From Thermoplasmata archaeon (GTDB lineage Archaea > Thermoplasmatota > Thermoplasmata > Methanomassiliicoccales > Methanomethylophilaceae), in NCBI GenBank assembly GCA_015063165.1, contig SUSZ01000016.1:1-44174 (forward strand): a stretch of 44,174 nt of DNA, given 5' to 3'. The translations under genes were made by a program, and so were the position numbers. The notes below the pieces were generated by a model that searched no databases, was not told the origin of the DNA, and saw nothing but the letters and a program-made list of their open reading frames with translations. Within the stretch, counting starts at the first letter, position 1, and each line of letters opens with the position of its first letter. This document shows, piece by piece, positions 1 through 8,945 of the stretch.

Positions 1-18
1 TGTCACACAGGCTTCATA

Positions 19-36
19 CAACCTGTTACCAGGTTG
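19..36. other. Inverted repeat downstream of the permease gene
   Basis: A 7-bp perfect stem (19-25 with 30-36, loop TTAC) is followed by a second hairpin at 53-58/67-72. Both lie just past the 3' end of the leftward permease gene and may help end its transcript, although no clear T-tract follows. Function uncertain. Confidence 0.3.
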
Positions 37-84
37 CATGCTGTGTTAGGGTCAGACAGAACAGATTGTCTGGTTACTCATCTT

Positions 85-1272
85 CTAGATTTTCGCAATC
101 CTCCATATCACTTTCACGTCACACGTATTCTTCCTGATTATTAGCCAGAGGAACAGAGGCCCGCCCATGAAAGCGGTGACGACTCCGACCTGGAGCTCGG
201 CAGGAGCGATGATCACACGGCCCACCAGGTCCGCGAATATCAACAGAAGAGCTCCGAAAGCTGCTGAAGCAGGAAGGAGGAACCTGTTGTCAGGACCTAC
301 GAATATCCTCACGATATGCGGGGCGACAAGCCCGACGAATCCAATGAGCCCAGTGAAGCTGACGACTGCCGCTGCTATGAGGGCCACCACGAGCAGGATG
401 ATCCTGCGCATCCTGTCTGCGTCCACCCCGAGAGACTTCGCCGTGTCGTCCCCGGTGGACAGAATGTTGAGCTTGCTGGTTAGGAACTGCAGTATTACGA
501 TGCCCGGAATGACAAAAACTGCCATGACCAGCACATCGCTGGAACCTGCAAAGGTCAGAGAACCGACGGTCCAACGATACAGCTGTTCCAATTTGGTCGG
601 CTCGGCCATCAACGAAATCAATGTCGTGAAAGCATTGAAGATGTACATTATCGCGATTCCTGCCATGATCATGGTAGTCGGCGAGCCATTCCTGGCCTTA
701 GACAGCAATATGATCATCGCCATAGGGATCAGCGAGAAGACGAACGCATTGATGACCGTGGTGTACTGAGCGGAAACGCCGAAAAGGGATATCTCCAGAA
801 CGATCCCGATGGTAGCCCCGAAGCTTGCTCCTGACGATACCCCGGTGGTGTATGGGTCGGCCAACGGATTCATCAGGGTGCTCTGCATAGCGACTCCTGC
901 TGCAGCGAGTCCGGCACCAGCGAGTATCCCGACGTATATCCTGGGCAGCCTGATATCGAAGATTATGCTGTTCTCCAGAGTCTCTGAAGCGTTGGCAGGC
1001 TGATGACCTGTTATGAACTGCCAGATGATCTCGTAGCATCTCTCTACGCTTAGAGGGTATTCCCCGATTGTCAGAGCAAACAGAATCATCACCATCATGG
1101 CTACGATACATACGAAAATGAAGACCCATTTCCGCATTACGTACTTCTTGTACTTGTCTATAATGGAATTCGTGGTGTCATCCCTGTCCGCCTCAGCAGG
1201 GGCGTTCCATATCTCCAACGAATTTCTTACAACGTCCTTTATAAGAGGATCGTCGGCAACATTCTCCACCAT
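85..1272 (-). CDS. FecCD-family ABC transporter permease (iron chelate/cobalamin type)
   Basis: Inner-membrane permease of a FecCD/BtuC-type importer for ferric chelates, haem or cobamides. About 60 N-terminal cytoplasmic residues precede a long series of hydrophobic segments. The family landmarks are visible: RLPRI and the AAAGVAMQ stretch around residues 110-130, NPLADPYTTGVSSGA just after, and GLIGFVGLVAPHI near residue 310, which contacts the ATPase. It starts 54 nt after the binding-protein gene, with a good GGAGG Shine-Dalgarno, so the two form an operon; the ATPase is not in the window. Oddity: the stop is TAG at 85-87, and the frame stays open for ten more codons to TGA at 52-54. If TAG encodes pyrrolysine here, the protein is 11 residues longer. 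Substrate cannot be decided from sequence. Confidence 0.93.
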   Translation of the reverse strand: MVENVADDPLIKDVVRNSLEIWNAPAEADRDDTTNSIIDKYKKYVMRKWVFIFVCIVAMMVMILFALTIGEYPLSVERCYEIIWQFITGHQPANASETLENSIIFDIRLPRIYVGILAGAGLAAAGVAMQSTLMNPLADPYTTGVSSGASFGATIGIVLEISLFGVSAQYTTVINAFVFSLIPMAMIILLSKARNGSPTTMIMAGIAIMYIFNAFTTLISLMAEPTKLEQLYRWTVGSLTFAGSSDVLVMAVFVIPGIVILQFLTSKLNILSTGDDTAKSLGVDADRMRRIILLVVALIAAAVVSFTGLIGFVGLVAPHIVRIFVGPDNRFLLPASAAFGALLLIFADLVGRVIIAPAELQVGVVTAFMGGPLFLWLIIRKNTCDVKVIWRIAKI

Positions 1273-1295
1273 TTGAATCCTCCGAGAGGGAAGGT

Positions 1296-1318
1296 GATGG
1301 GCGGTTTAACCGCCCATC
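1296..1318 (-). promoter_or_regulatory. Intercistronic hairpin between binding protein and permease genes
   Basis: A 9-bp perfect stem (1296-1304 with 1310-1318, loop TTTAA) sits between the binding-protein stop and the permease Shine-Dalgarno. It is a plausible partial terminator or mRNA-stabilising structure that would keep binding-protein output above permease output, as is common in ABC operons. Inferred from position and pairing only. Confidence 0.5.
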
Positions 1319-1326
1319 GTTTAGAA

Positions 1327-2949
1327 TCAGTCCATCTTGTAGGGCTGAGCGTTACCCATGTTCTTGACGTCTGGGTTGCTGTACATGGAGAAGTTCTCGT
1401 AGCAGTACTGCATTGCCTGCCATCCCTCTTCCTCGCTGAAGATGTCTGGCCAGATGTATGATGCCATCAGCAGGAGCTGAGGGATTCCATAGTAGTTGGC
1501 TATGTTGTAGTAATTGACACCATAGATCTGTTTATTCGCATAAGCACCGGTCATCTTGAAGACTTCCGCTTTGTTGTCGAAATCCTCCTTCACATCTGCA
1601 ACCGTCTTGGTCCCATTCTGGAACTGTATGATGAATATCACATCCGGGTTGACGGAGTAAACCCATTCAAGGCTCACATCGGGGCATCCAGAGTCCACCA
1701 CCAGGTTAACACTTCTCATAGGAAGCTTGCTGAGAGTGTAGACATCCCCAGGAGCGGATCCGTTGGTGTAAGGAGAGTCGAGGGAGATCGTAGCTCCAGA
1801 ATCGCTCAGAGAGAGGAAAGGAGAAATGAATGTGTACTTCTTATCCAGCTGAGCCACTCCGTCAGCTACCTTCTTCTCGATTCCGTCTGCCCAGTCCAAG
1901 TACTTGTGCGCCTTGTCCATGTCGTCCAAGATGAAACCGAGGATCAACAGGGACCCATACTGGTCGACATAGTCTGCGGAGACCTTGGTGATTGGCAGCA
2001 TGATTATCTGCATGTCGAGCCCGTTCTTGATCAGCGTCTCGAGTTTGGAATAATCGTTGTACCAGGGTGCGATGAAGAGGTTGGCACCGGATGCTGCGAG
2101 AGTCTCGGGGGAACCTTTGTTGGGCTCTCCGACGTTGGCAATCTTGCTGCCGACGCCTGGATACCTGTCCTCCGCTGTAATGGAGTTGCTGAAGGATTGC
2201 TGGGTGGTACCGATGATCTTGTCATATTCTCCCAGGATGATGAGCGCATCGATGGGGTAAATGTGATGGGTCGCAATCTTCAGATTGGCCTTGTCGATCG
2301 GCCACTGGATGCTCGCGATTTTAGGCTCGACGTCCCAGTAGTAGAGGGTGGTCTTCTCCTTGTTCAGGATCTTCTGCAGAGAGTCGATATCCTTGGAGTC
2401 TATCATTCCATCAGCGTTGACGTCGGCATATGCGTTCTTTTTCTTGTCGAAAAGGACCTCTCCGTTTAGAATCTGCTTCAAAGCAGTCATGTCCTTCTGG
2501 TCAATGTCGTCATCTCCGTTGACGTTTCCGAAGACTGCGAGCCTGATGCTGTCAGTGTACTCGAAATCGTACTTGTATCCTGTAGGCGTCGAATCTTTGA
2601 CCGTGACGTTGCAGGTCGCAGTCTTCTTCCCGTCATCCGTAGTGACGGTGATAACCGCAGAACCTGGGGCAATGCCTGTGATGGTCCCTTCGGAGACCGC
2701 TGCTACCGAGGGATTGCTAGTCGACCATTTGACGCCCTTGTTGGTGGCGTTGGATGGCAGAACATTGGCCGTGATCTTGCTGATAGCACCCTTTTCAATT
2801 GTGATGCTATCCTTGTCTAAGGAAACGCTGGATACCTGGACATCCTTGCTGTCGTTCCCGTTTCCAGATGTGAGGACCACCGCAGCCGCAATCGCCGCAA
2901 TCACGACAATAACAGCAGCGATGATCGCAATCATCTTACTGTTTTCCAT
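1327..2949 (-). CDS. Anchored ABC-transporter substrate-binding protein with Big_2 and dockerin-like modules
   Basis: An N-terminal hydrophobic anchor (residues about 6-30) is followed by a Big_2 Ig-like domain (about 36-118) and a dockerin-type module with two calcium-loop repeats (loops near residues 145-156 and 177-188, each followed by a helix such as ALKQILN or SLQKILN). A FepB/TroA-like periplasmic-binding domain (about 205-520) follows. It would capture a metal chelate outside the membrane and pass it to the permease encoded next. The chosen ATG has GAGGT six nt upstream; an in-frame ATG two codons earlier (2955) is also possible. A cohesin partner was not seen. The order Ig-dockerin-binding domain in one uptake protein is unusual. 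Family call firm; substrate unknown. Confidence 0.9.
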   Translation of the reverse strand: MENSKMIAIIAAVIVVIAAIAAAVVLTSGNGNDSKDVQVSSVSLDKDSITIEKGAISKITANVLPSNATNKGVKWSTSNPSVAAVSEGTITGIAPGSAVITVTTDDGKKTATCNVTVKDSTPTGYKYDFEYTDSIRLAVFGNVNGDDDIDQKDMTALKQILNGEVLFDKKKNAYADVNADGMIDSKDIDSLQKILNKEKTTLYYWDVEPKIASIQWPIDKANLKIATHHIYPIDALIILGEYDKIIGTTQQSFSNSITAEDRYPGVGSKIANVGEPNKGSPETLAASGANLFIAPWYNDYSKLETLIKNGLDMQIIMLPITKVSADYVDQYGSLLILGFILDDMDKAHKYLDWADGIEKKVADGVAQLDKKYTFISPFLSLSDSGATISLDSPYTNGSAPGDVYTLSKLPMRSVNLVVDSGCPDVSLEWVYSVNPDVIFIIQFQNGTKTVADVKEDFDNKAEVFKMTGAYANKQIYGVNYYNIANYYGIPQLLLMASYIWPDIFSEEEGWQAMQYCYENFSMYSNPDVKNMGNAQPYKMD

Positions 2950-2995
2950 TAACATACCTCACTAGAAGTGATTGGAGACATAATCCAGAATCATT

Positions 2996-3019
2996 ATTTA
3001 ACATTAATGGGTGTTAAAT
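2996..3019. promoter_or_regulatory. Palindromic candidate operator upstream of the uptake operon
   Basis: Perfect 8-bp arms ATTTAACA and TGTTAAAT are separated by 8 nt. The left arm overlaps a TATA-like TTAAATAAT on the leftward strand, 45-70 nt before the binding-protein start. The geometry fits a dimeric metal-responsive repressor blocking TATA-box access; DtxR-type regulation would be typical for iron uptake, but the regulator is not identified here. Confidence 0.5.
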
Positions 3020-3337
3020 ATCAACTCATTGACAATATTATCCAGATATGATATAAAGGCAACATAATATGAAATCCATTTCTTGTTTTTGCATCCAACT
3101 ATAGCTGGTCGCTATTCATCGAACGAAAGATCCCCATCCAAACTTGAATATTATATCGCCTGAAGACAAAAAAAAGACGCTTCAGACTCGGCATCTAAAA
3201 AATCCAATGCTCGACCGCATGTTTTCACACAAAGAGCTCCCGTTATAGGAAGCGGAAGATACGGCACGCCCCGTTATTGGCTCAGGCGACTATTTCATGC
3301 CGCTCCTGATGATGATCGATCGGAACCCTATATTCGA
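3020..3337. other. Intergenic region without a recognisable gene
   Basis: About 320 nt between the uptake operon promoter and the hel308 stop. Contents seen: AT-rich DNA near 3020-3080, and a leftward T-rich stretch with eight consecutive T (3168-3175, read on the minus strand) flanked by complementary CTGAAG/CTTCAG arms. No tRNA or convincing ORF was found. Confidence 0.5.
3161..3187 (-). terminator. Probable terminator for hel308
   Basis: On the minus strand, downstream of hel308, an octa-T run lies between CTGAAG and CTTCAG arms. Archaeal RNA polymerase terminates on T-runs, so this is a natural end for the leftward hel308 transcript. Confidence 0.5.
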
Positions 3338-5659
3338 TCAGAAGTCGAACAGGTTGGACTGCTGCGGCGAAGTATTCGTCTTGCTCGTCTTGCCCTTTTT
3401 CTTGGGAGCGGGCTTCGGCTTCTCCTCTGGAACCGGCTCCGGCTCCGTCTGAGCGGCTGCTTCCCCGTACTCGGCGGCCATGGCGTCCAGCATGGCCTCT
3501 TCCTCCTCGTCGGTCATCTCCCTCGGAGGCTCTCTGCTGCTGGTGGTGCCGAAACGTGCCTTCATGCTCTTGGCCAGGGCGTTACCTATCCTCGGGATCG
3601 CGGCAAGGGCGGCCTCGTCTATCGTCATGACGTCCAGCTCGGAGACCACGCCGTTGTCGTAGAGGCTTCTGGCCCTGGTGCGTCCCACGCCTCTGAACCC
3701 TACGAGCTCCATGAGCTCCTCCTTCACCCCGTATTTGATGCGGGTGATGAGAGGCCTTATCTTGACGATGGCGTCGGGGTTGAATATCAGGGCGATCTCG
3801 TTCATCGCGTAGAGGATCCAGTCCATCATGTCTATCCTGGACCTGATGTCTCCCGGCCCGATGCCCATGGAATCGGTTATGATGTCCTCCGGGACCTCCT
3901 CGATCCACCTCTCCACGAGGAGAGCGGTCTTCAGGTCGCTGAACAGGAACTCGTAGTCGTAGTCCTCGAGTTCGTCCGGGTCCACCAGATACCTGCCGTC
4001 CATCGTGTTGGCTGCCGCGGAGATGGATTCCTCGTCGCACTTCTTGGGGTACATCCCCATGACGTCAGGGGTCATGGCGGCCGCCACCAGTATCGGGAAC
4101 GGCTCGGTGTCGTCCGTTATCTTCATGACGGCGTCCCTGAGCATCGATGCAGACACAGGGTCGATGCACATGTCGGAGACCCTCTTTCCGAACGGCAATG
4201 CCTCTATCCTGTCGCCTGTGCGGGCGATGAAGCACTCCTCCTCGAGGAACTCCACGGTCCTCTGGACGACGGATTCGATGCCGAACATCTGCGATGTGGT
4301 GCCGAAGAAGGTATCCCTCAGGAAATCCAGGATGGAATCCTCGGACCAGGCGTCGCCGGTCGCGATCAGACCGAGCATATGGCTCCTCAGGACCTTCTCG
4401 CTGAACAGCTTGGATGTGAGCCTCTCGGTGTCGTGGTTCACATAGTCGTCCATCAGGTGGTCCAGATCCATCTGGTTCTTCGCTACCAGCACGGCTTCTC
4501 CGTAAGGATCGAACCTGGGCCTTCCAGCACGGCCGCACATCTGCTTTATCTCCATCACCGGCAGAGGCACGTTCCCCGCGTTGGTGTCGAAGCGGGTGGT
4601 GTCGCGGATGACCACCCTTCTGGCCGGGAGGTTTATCCCTGCGGCGAGGGTGGGCGTCGCTATTATGCATTTGATCCTGCCCTGGCGGAAGCCGTCCTCT
4701 ATGAACCGCCTCTGCCTGTAGGTGAGGCCGGCGTTATGGAATGCGGCTCCGCACTTCACGCACTCGGCCAGCTTCCTTCCCGACGCGGTGGACTCGGCAT
4801 CGCCTTCCAGGATGTACTCCTCGGCGGGAGTCAGGCTCTTGCCGACCATGCTCGCCAAAGGCTTGCTGAACTTTACAGCCAGAGCCTCGGTGGAACGGCG
4901 GCTGTTGACGAACACGATGCTCTGGCCGCCTTCCTTTATCGTCTGCTCCACAAGGCCCCAGACCTCGTCCTTGCTCTGAGAGTCGACTGTCTTCCTGCTG
5001 CCGTCGCCGAAGGTTATCTCGCCTCCGAAATAGGCGCCTTCCTTGAGCGGGATGGGACGCCAGTCGCTTCTGACGAGATCGGCATGGAGCCATGCGGCCA
5101 GGTCGTCGGCGTTGGATATCGTCGCGGACAGCGCGATGACCTGGAGGTCGCTGTTCCTGCGCATGAGCTTGGTGAGGGCCACCTCCAGGGTGGGGCCTCT
5201 CCCAGCATCGTGTATCATGTGGATCTCGTCCGCTATCACAAGCCCGATGTCGCGTATCCAGTCGCTTCCATGGCGTATCATGGAATCCGCCTTCTCGGAG
5301 GTGGCCACGACCACGTTGGCATCGGCAAGGCCCCTGTCCTCGGCATCGAGGTCTCCGGAGCTCAGATGGACCTTCACCCCTAGGTCCGCGAACCTGTCCA
5401 AGTCGTCCTTCTTCTCCGACGCCAGAGCTTTCAGCGGAACGATGTACAGGACCTTGCGCCTGTTGGTGACTATCGTCTTGAGAGCAGGGACATAGCCGAT
5501 GAGGGACTTCCCGCTTGCCGTAGGGATCGCGGCGACCAGGTTCTTCCCTTCCAGAGCTAGTGGGATAGCCTCCGCTTGGGGAGGATGGAGCTCCACGAAG
5601 CCCTCGGCGTTGAGAGCCCTTACGATGCTCTCTGGAATGTCCAATTCGTCTACTCTCAT
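3338..5659 (-). CDS. hel308: ATP-dependent DNA helicase Hel308
   Basis: Superfamily 2 Ski2-like 3'-5' DNA helicase that acts on stalled or broken replication forks. Visible motifs: Q-motif region HPPQAEA (25-31), Walker A PTASGKS (46-52), DEIH Walker B (144-147, Ile in place of the usual Val/Ala), LSATISN (motif III) and QMCGRAGR (motif VI). A winged-helix/ratchet region follows, then a helix-hairpin-helix segment around GFRGVGRTRA. After an acidic, Pro/Lys-rich linker the protein ends in QSNLFDF (767-773), a PCNA-interacting (PIP-box) peptide that should tether it to the sliding clamp. At 773 residues it is slightly longer than typical because of this tail. A TATA-like element about 26 nt before the ATG implies a leaderless transcript. 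Confidence 0.97.
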   Translation of the reverse strand: MRVDELDIPESIVRALNAEGFVELHPPQAEAIPLALEGKNLVAAIPTASGKSLIGYVPALKTIVTNRRKVLYIVPLKALASEKKDDLDRFADLGVKVHLSSGDLDAEDRGLADANVVVATSEKADSMIRHGSDWIRDIGLVIADEIHMIHDAGRGPTLEVALTKLMRRNSDLQVIALSATISNADDLAAWLHADLVRSDWRPIPLKEGAYFGGEITFGDGSRKTVDSQSKDEVWGLVEQTIKEGGQSIVFVNSRRSTEALAVKFSKPLASMVGKSLTPAEEYILEGDAESTASGRKLAECVKCGAAFHNAGLTYRQRRFIEDGFRQGRIKCIIATPTLAAGINLPARRVVIRDTTRFDTNAGNVPLPVMEIKQMCGRAGRPRFDPYGEAVLVAKNQMDLDHLMDDYVNHDTERLTSKLFSEKVLRSHMLGLIATGDAWSEDSILDFLRDTFFGTTSQMFGIESVVQRTVEFLEEECFIARTGDRIEALPFGKRVSDMCIDPVSASMLRDAVMKITDDTEPFPILVAAAMTPDVMGMYPKKCDEESISAAANTMDGRYLVDPDELEDYDYEFLFSDLKTALLVERWIEEVPEDIITDSMGIGPGDIRSRIDMMDWILYAMNEIALIFNPDAIVKIRPLITRIKYGVKEELMELVGFRGVGRTRARSLYDNGVVSELDVMTIDEAALAAIPRIGNALAKSMKARFGTTSSREPPREMTDEEEEAMLDAMAAEYGEAAAQTEPEPVPEEKPKPAPKKKGKTSKTNTSPQQSNLFDF

Positions 5660-5718
5660 TCTAATCCGGCCATATCCTTGCGTAATAGATAATATGATGC
5701 AGTGCTCCAGTAAGTACC

Positions 5719-5728
5719 TTTAAAAATA
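5719..5728 (+). promoter_or_regulatory. TATA box for the gene at 5749
   Basis: TTTAAAAATA is centred 26 nt upstream of the ATG at 5749, so the predicted transcription start coincides with the start codon (leaderless). Confidence 0.55.
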
Positions 5729-5748
5729 ATCCCCTATATCGGCTACTC

Positions 5749-6753
5749 ATGATTTCCAGGACCGGCATGCTGTTGACGCTTGTGGCGGTTGCGCTACTCC
5801 TGGTGCCAACGTCCTATTCGTATGCGGACGGATCCAGCTCCGAATACGTCTCCCAGCTGGACGAGAACGGCAAAGCGGTGTACGATTCCCTTTCCGTGTT
5901 CGAGACCAGCGTGGACGCCGTGCTGTCGATAAGCGCCGAGTTCCCGCGCATCGTGCTCTACGACTCGGAAGAGAGCGCGAAGAATGCCGCGATTCTGACC
6001 ACGAATAACGCCCTCGCGGCGAAATACCTCGGCGACCCGTACGGGATCTGGCTGTGGAACCTTCCGACCAAGAGCGTTGCGATCACCCCCGAGGTGTCGC
6101 CCGTCACGCTCGGAGACAAGAGCTACTTCACCGTGGTCTCCGTGTCCTTCGACCTGTCAGTTCCCGAGAAGTACCGGGACGACGTCCCCGGAATCCTGAA
6201 AGGGGTCAAGGAGGCGGCGAAGACCTTCACCGGCTCCGATTCCGACAAGGCCAAGGCGATCGCCAAGCACCTTTCCGGAATCTCCAAGGAGGACGAGGAG
6301 GGCACCGTCAGCGACCTTTACGACGCTCTCGTCAAGAAGTCGGCATCCTCGTACGGCATCGCGGCAGCATACACCTATCTCGCAGAGCTGAACGGTCTCG
6401 AAGCCATCACCGTGAAGGGGACCTACTACGGCAGCACCGACGAGGGGAGCTCCCACTGCTGGAACGCGGTCCGCGTCGACAACGTGTGGTACGCGGTGGA
6501 CGCATCCAAGAACTGCATCATGGCCGGAACCGGCACCGCGATAGGCACCGCTACCTTCGCTTCCGCATACTCGGCCAATCTGGACATGAAGGACGCCAAC
6601 GACCTCGTGTCCCCTGACATCAACAGGACTGCATACCCTTATCCAGACGATACGCCATTCCTGGAGAAATATGGGGCATACATCCTGGTCGCGCTGATGG
6701 TCGCCATAGTCGTCGCATCCCTCTACTATGGAGTGCGCAGAGGTTACGCCTGA
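5749..6753 (+). CDS. Secreted, C-terminally anchored transglutaminase-fold protein lacking the catalytic Cys
   Basis: A signal peptide (about 1-26) leads into an extracellular region and a transglutaminase-like core (about 185-255), and a C-terminal transmembrane helix (about 310-328) ends in a short basic cytoplasmic tail. In the core the family pattern C-x-G-x-A-x-A-[YF] reads S201-Y-G-I-A-A-A-Y, so the nucleophilic Cys is replaced by Ser. The His (H236, in HCWN) and Asp (D251, in WYAVDAS) of the triad are kept. It may be a non-catalytic binding module or a Ser-based variant. It stands alone between hel308 and lonB with its own promoter. Function unknown; the fold is fairly clear. Confidence 0.75.
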   Translation: MISRTGMLLTLVAVALLLVPTSYSYADGSSSEYVSQLDENGKAVYDSLSVFETSVDAVLSISAEFPRIVLYDSEESAKNAAILTTNNALAAKYLGDPYGIWLWNLPTKSVAITPEVSPVTLGDKSYFTVVSVSFDLSVPEKYRDDVPGILKGVKEAAKTFTGSDSDKAKAIAKHLSGISKEDEEGTVSDLYDALVKKSASSYGIAAAYTYLAELNGLEAITVKGTYYGSTDEGSSHCWNAVRVDNVWYAVDASKNCIMAGTGTAIGTATFASAYSANLDMKDANDLVSPDINRTAYPYPDDTPFLEKYGAYILVALMVAIVVASLYYGVRRGYA

Positions 6754-6766
6754 AGAATACCAAACA

Positions 6767-6774
6767 TTTTATAC
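6767..6774 (+). promoter_or_regulatory. TATA box for lonB
   Basis: TTTTATAC lies about 37 nt upstream of the lonB ATG, leaving a short leader that may include part of the AAAGGGG Shine-Dalgarno. Confidence 0.5.
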
Positions 6775-6807
6775 AAGTACAAACAGTTCCAAAGGGGTCA
6801 TCGAATT

Positions 6808-8925
6808 ATGAAAAAGAAAGACGAGAAAAGGTCGGAGCTCTCCGTCGAAGAGTGGGCGGACAAGCAGACCTTCGAGTCCACTGCGGACATAGAGATCCCC
6901 GCCGGCATGGCCGACCGTGTCATAGGTCAGGACGAAGCGGTGGAGGTCATGCGCAAGGCAGCTTCCCAGAAAAGGCATGTCATGCTCATAGGCGAGCCCG
7001 GTACGGGTAAGTCGATGCTGGCGAACTCCATGGTCGAGGAGCTCTCTCCCGAGGATCTGCAGGATATCGTGTCATACCACAATCCTGAAGACTTCAACGA
7101 GCCCAGGATCAGGACGTTCCCCGCGGGAAGAGGCAAGGCCGTAGTAGCGGAGCAGAAAGCGGCCGCAGCCGCCAGGAAGAACCAGTCCAACACGTTCTGG
7201 GTCTATGCCTGCATGGGCCTCATCATCCTGGGACTCCTAGGAGCTTTCATGTTCAACAACTTCACGATCGCGCTGGTAGCCATGCTCGGCGCCTTCATCA
7301 TAATCATGCTCTTCAAGACCCCGATGCAGCAGAGGAACGACACCGCGATCGTTCCCAAGCTGCTGGTAGGCCACGACCCCGGAGAGACCCCTCCGTTCGT
7401 GGATGCCACGGGTACCCATGCTGGAGCGCTGCTCGGAGACGTCAGGCACGATCCGTTCCAGTCAGGCGGGTTGGAGACCCCCTCCCATGACAGGATCGAG
7501 GCGGGAGCCATCCACAAGGCCAACAAGGGAGTCCTGTACATCGACGAGATCAACGTCCTCAGGATGGAGTCCCAGCAGGCCCTCCTCACCGCGATGCAGG
7601 AGAAGCAGATGTCCATCACCGGCCAGTCCGAGAGGTCCTCCGGAGCGCTCGTAAAGTCCGAGCCCGTCCCTTGCGACTTCATCCTCGTCTGCGCCGGAAA
7701 CCTCGACGCCATCCAGGGAATGCACCCCGCCCTGAGGTCGAGGATAAGAGGATACGGATACGAAGTGTACATGCGCAACACGATGCATGACACCGACGAG
7801 AACCGTTCCAACATCGCCCGTTTCGTGGCCCAGGAGGTCAAGAAGGACGGCAAGATCCCCGCGTTCGACAAGTACGCCGTCGGAGAGATCGTAAGGGAGG
7901 CCCAGCGCCGTTCCGGAAAGAAGGGCGAGCTCACCCTCAGGATGAGGGAGCTGGGAGGTCTCATACGCGTCTCCGGAGACATAGCGTACCAGAGGGGATC
8001 CGACCTGGTCACCGTCGACGACGTCGTCGCGGCCAGGAGGACCGCCCGCAGCATCGAGCAGCAGATCGCGGACAGGTATATCGAGTCCAGCGCCGCCTAC
8101 TCCATGTTCAGGACCGAAGGAAGCGAGATCGGAATGATCAACGGCCTTGCGGCGCTCAACGCGAGCTCCAACATGGCCGAGTACTCCGGAATCGTCCTTC
8201 CCATAGTGGCCGAGGTTTCGCCCTCGCAGGTCCGCAAGGGAGGCCGCATTATAGCCACCGGTCAGCTCGGAACCATAGCCAAGGAGGCCGTGGACAACAT
8301 CTCCGCTGTCATCAAGAAGTACACGATGACCAACCTCTCAGACAGCGACATCCACCTCCAGTACATCGGAACCTACGACGGAGTCGAGGGAGACAGCGCG
8401 TCCATCACCATGGCGACCGTCATCATCTCCGCTCTCGAGCGCATCCCCATCCGCCAGGACCTCGCGATGACCGGCTCCCTGAGCGTCAGGGGAAAGGTCC
8501 TTCCCGTCGGAGGAGTGACCGCGAAGCTGGAGGCCGCGGCGGCTTCCGGAATCAAGATCGCACTCATCCCCAAGGACAACGGACAGGACGTCATGATCGA
8601 GAACAGGTACTACAAGACCATGGAGGTCTACACCGTGGAGACCCTCAGGGACGTCTTCGAGTACGCGTTCGTGGACTGCCCCATGAAGCAGCAGTACATG
8701 GACAAGCTCCTTCCGCTCAACGAGGGCGGAGTGTCCACCGTGAAGAAGATCGACCCTCCTAAGGAGTGGGAGGGCAAGGTCGAGCACAGGACCGAGCATA
8801 AGAAGAAAGTCCATGAGGATGCCCCTGTGGAGGACCCTGTGGTCTCCGACGACGCTTCCCCGGACATAATCCCTCCTAACCTCGGAAGAGGCCCTACGGA
8901 CCCTCTGAAGCCTTTCAGAGGATGA
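6808..8925 (+). CDS. lonB: Membrane-anchored ATP-dependent protease LonB
   Basis: Archaeal-type Lon, the essential membrane AAA+ protease. Walker A GEPGTGKS is at 62-69; two transmembrane helices (about 129-170) are inserted within the AAA+ module, the hallmark of LonB. Walker B is LYIDEIN, and the C-terminal S16 protease domain has the Ser-Lys dyad: Ser530 in GDSAS and Lys573 in [10 protein letters not shown]. After the protease domain comes an additional Lys/Glu/Pro-rich tail of roughly 80 residues, longer than in many archaeal LonB proteins. A G-rich Shine-Dalgarno precedes the ATG. It acts at the cytoplasmic face of the membrane on damaged or regulatory proteins. Monocistronic, convergent with the LRR gene. 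Confidence 0.97.
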   Translation: MKKKDEKRSELSVEEWADKQTFESTADIEIPAGMADRVIGQDEAVEVMRKAASQKRHVMLIGEPGTGKSMLANSMVEELSPEDLQDIVSYHNPEDFNEPRIRTFPAGRGKAVVAEQKAAAAARKNQSNTFWVYACMGLIILGLLGAFMFNNFTIALVAMLGAFIIIMLFKTPMQQRNDTAIVPKLLVGHDPGETPPFVDATGTHAGALLGDVRHDPFQSGGLETPSHDRIEAGAIHKANKGVLYIDEINVLRMESQQALLTAMQEKQMSITGQSERSSGALVKSEPVPCDFILVCAGNLDAIQGMHPALRSRIRGYGYEVYMRNTMHDTDENRSNIARFVAQEVKKDGKIPAFDKYAVGEIVREAQRRSGKKGELTLRMRELGGLIRVSGDIAYQRGSDLVTVDDVVAARRTARSIEQQIADRYIESSAAYSMFRTEGSEIGMINGLAALNASSNMAEYSGIVLPIVAEVSPSQVRKGGRIIATGQLGTIAKEAVDNISAVIKKYTMTNLSDSDIHLQYIGTYDGVEGDSASITMATVIISALERIPIRQDLAMTGSLSVRGKVLPVGGVTAKLEAAAASGIKIALIPKDNGQDVMIENRYYKTMEVYTVETLRDVFEYAFVDCPMKQQYMDKLLPLNEGGVSTVKKIDPPKEWEGKVEHRTEHKKKVHEDAPVEDPVVSDDASPDIIPPNLGRGPTDPLKPFRG

Positions 8926-8930
8926 GGTCC

Positions 8931-8943
8931 TGAAACGGTTTCA
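8931..8943. terminator. Short palindrome between convergent lonB and the LRR gene
   Basis: TGAAAC-G-GTTTCA, a perfect 6-bp inverted repeat, occupies most of the 20-nt gap between two convergent stop codons. Possible bidirectional terminator; no strong T-tract. Confidence 0.35.
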
Positions 8944-8945
8944 TA

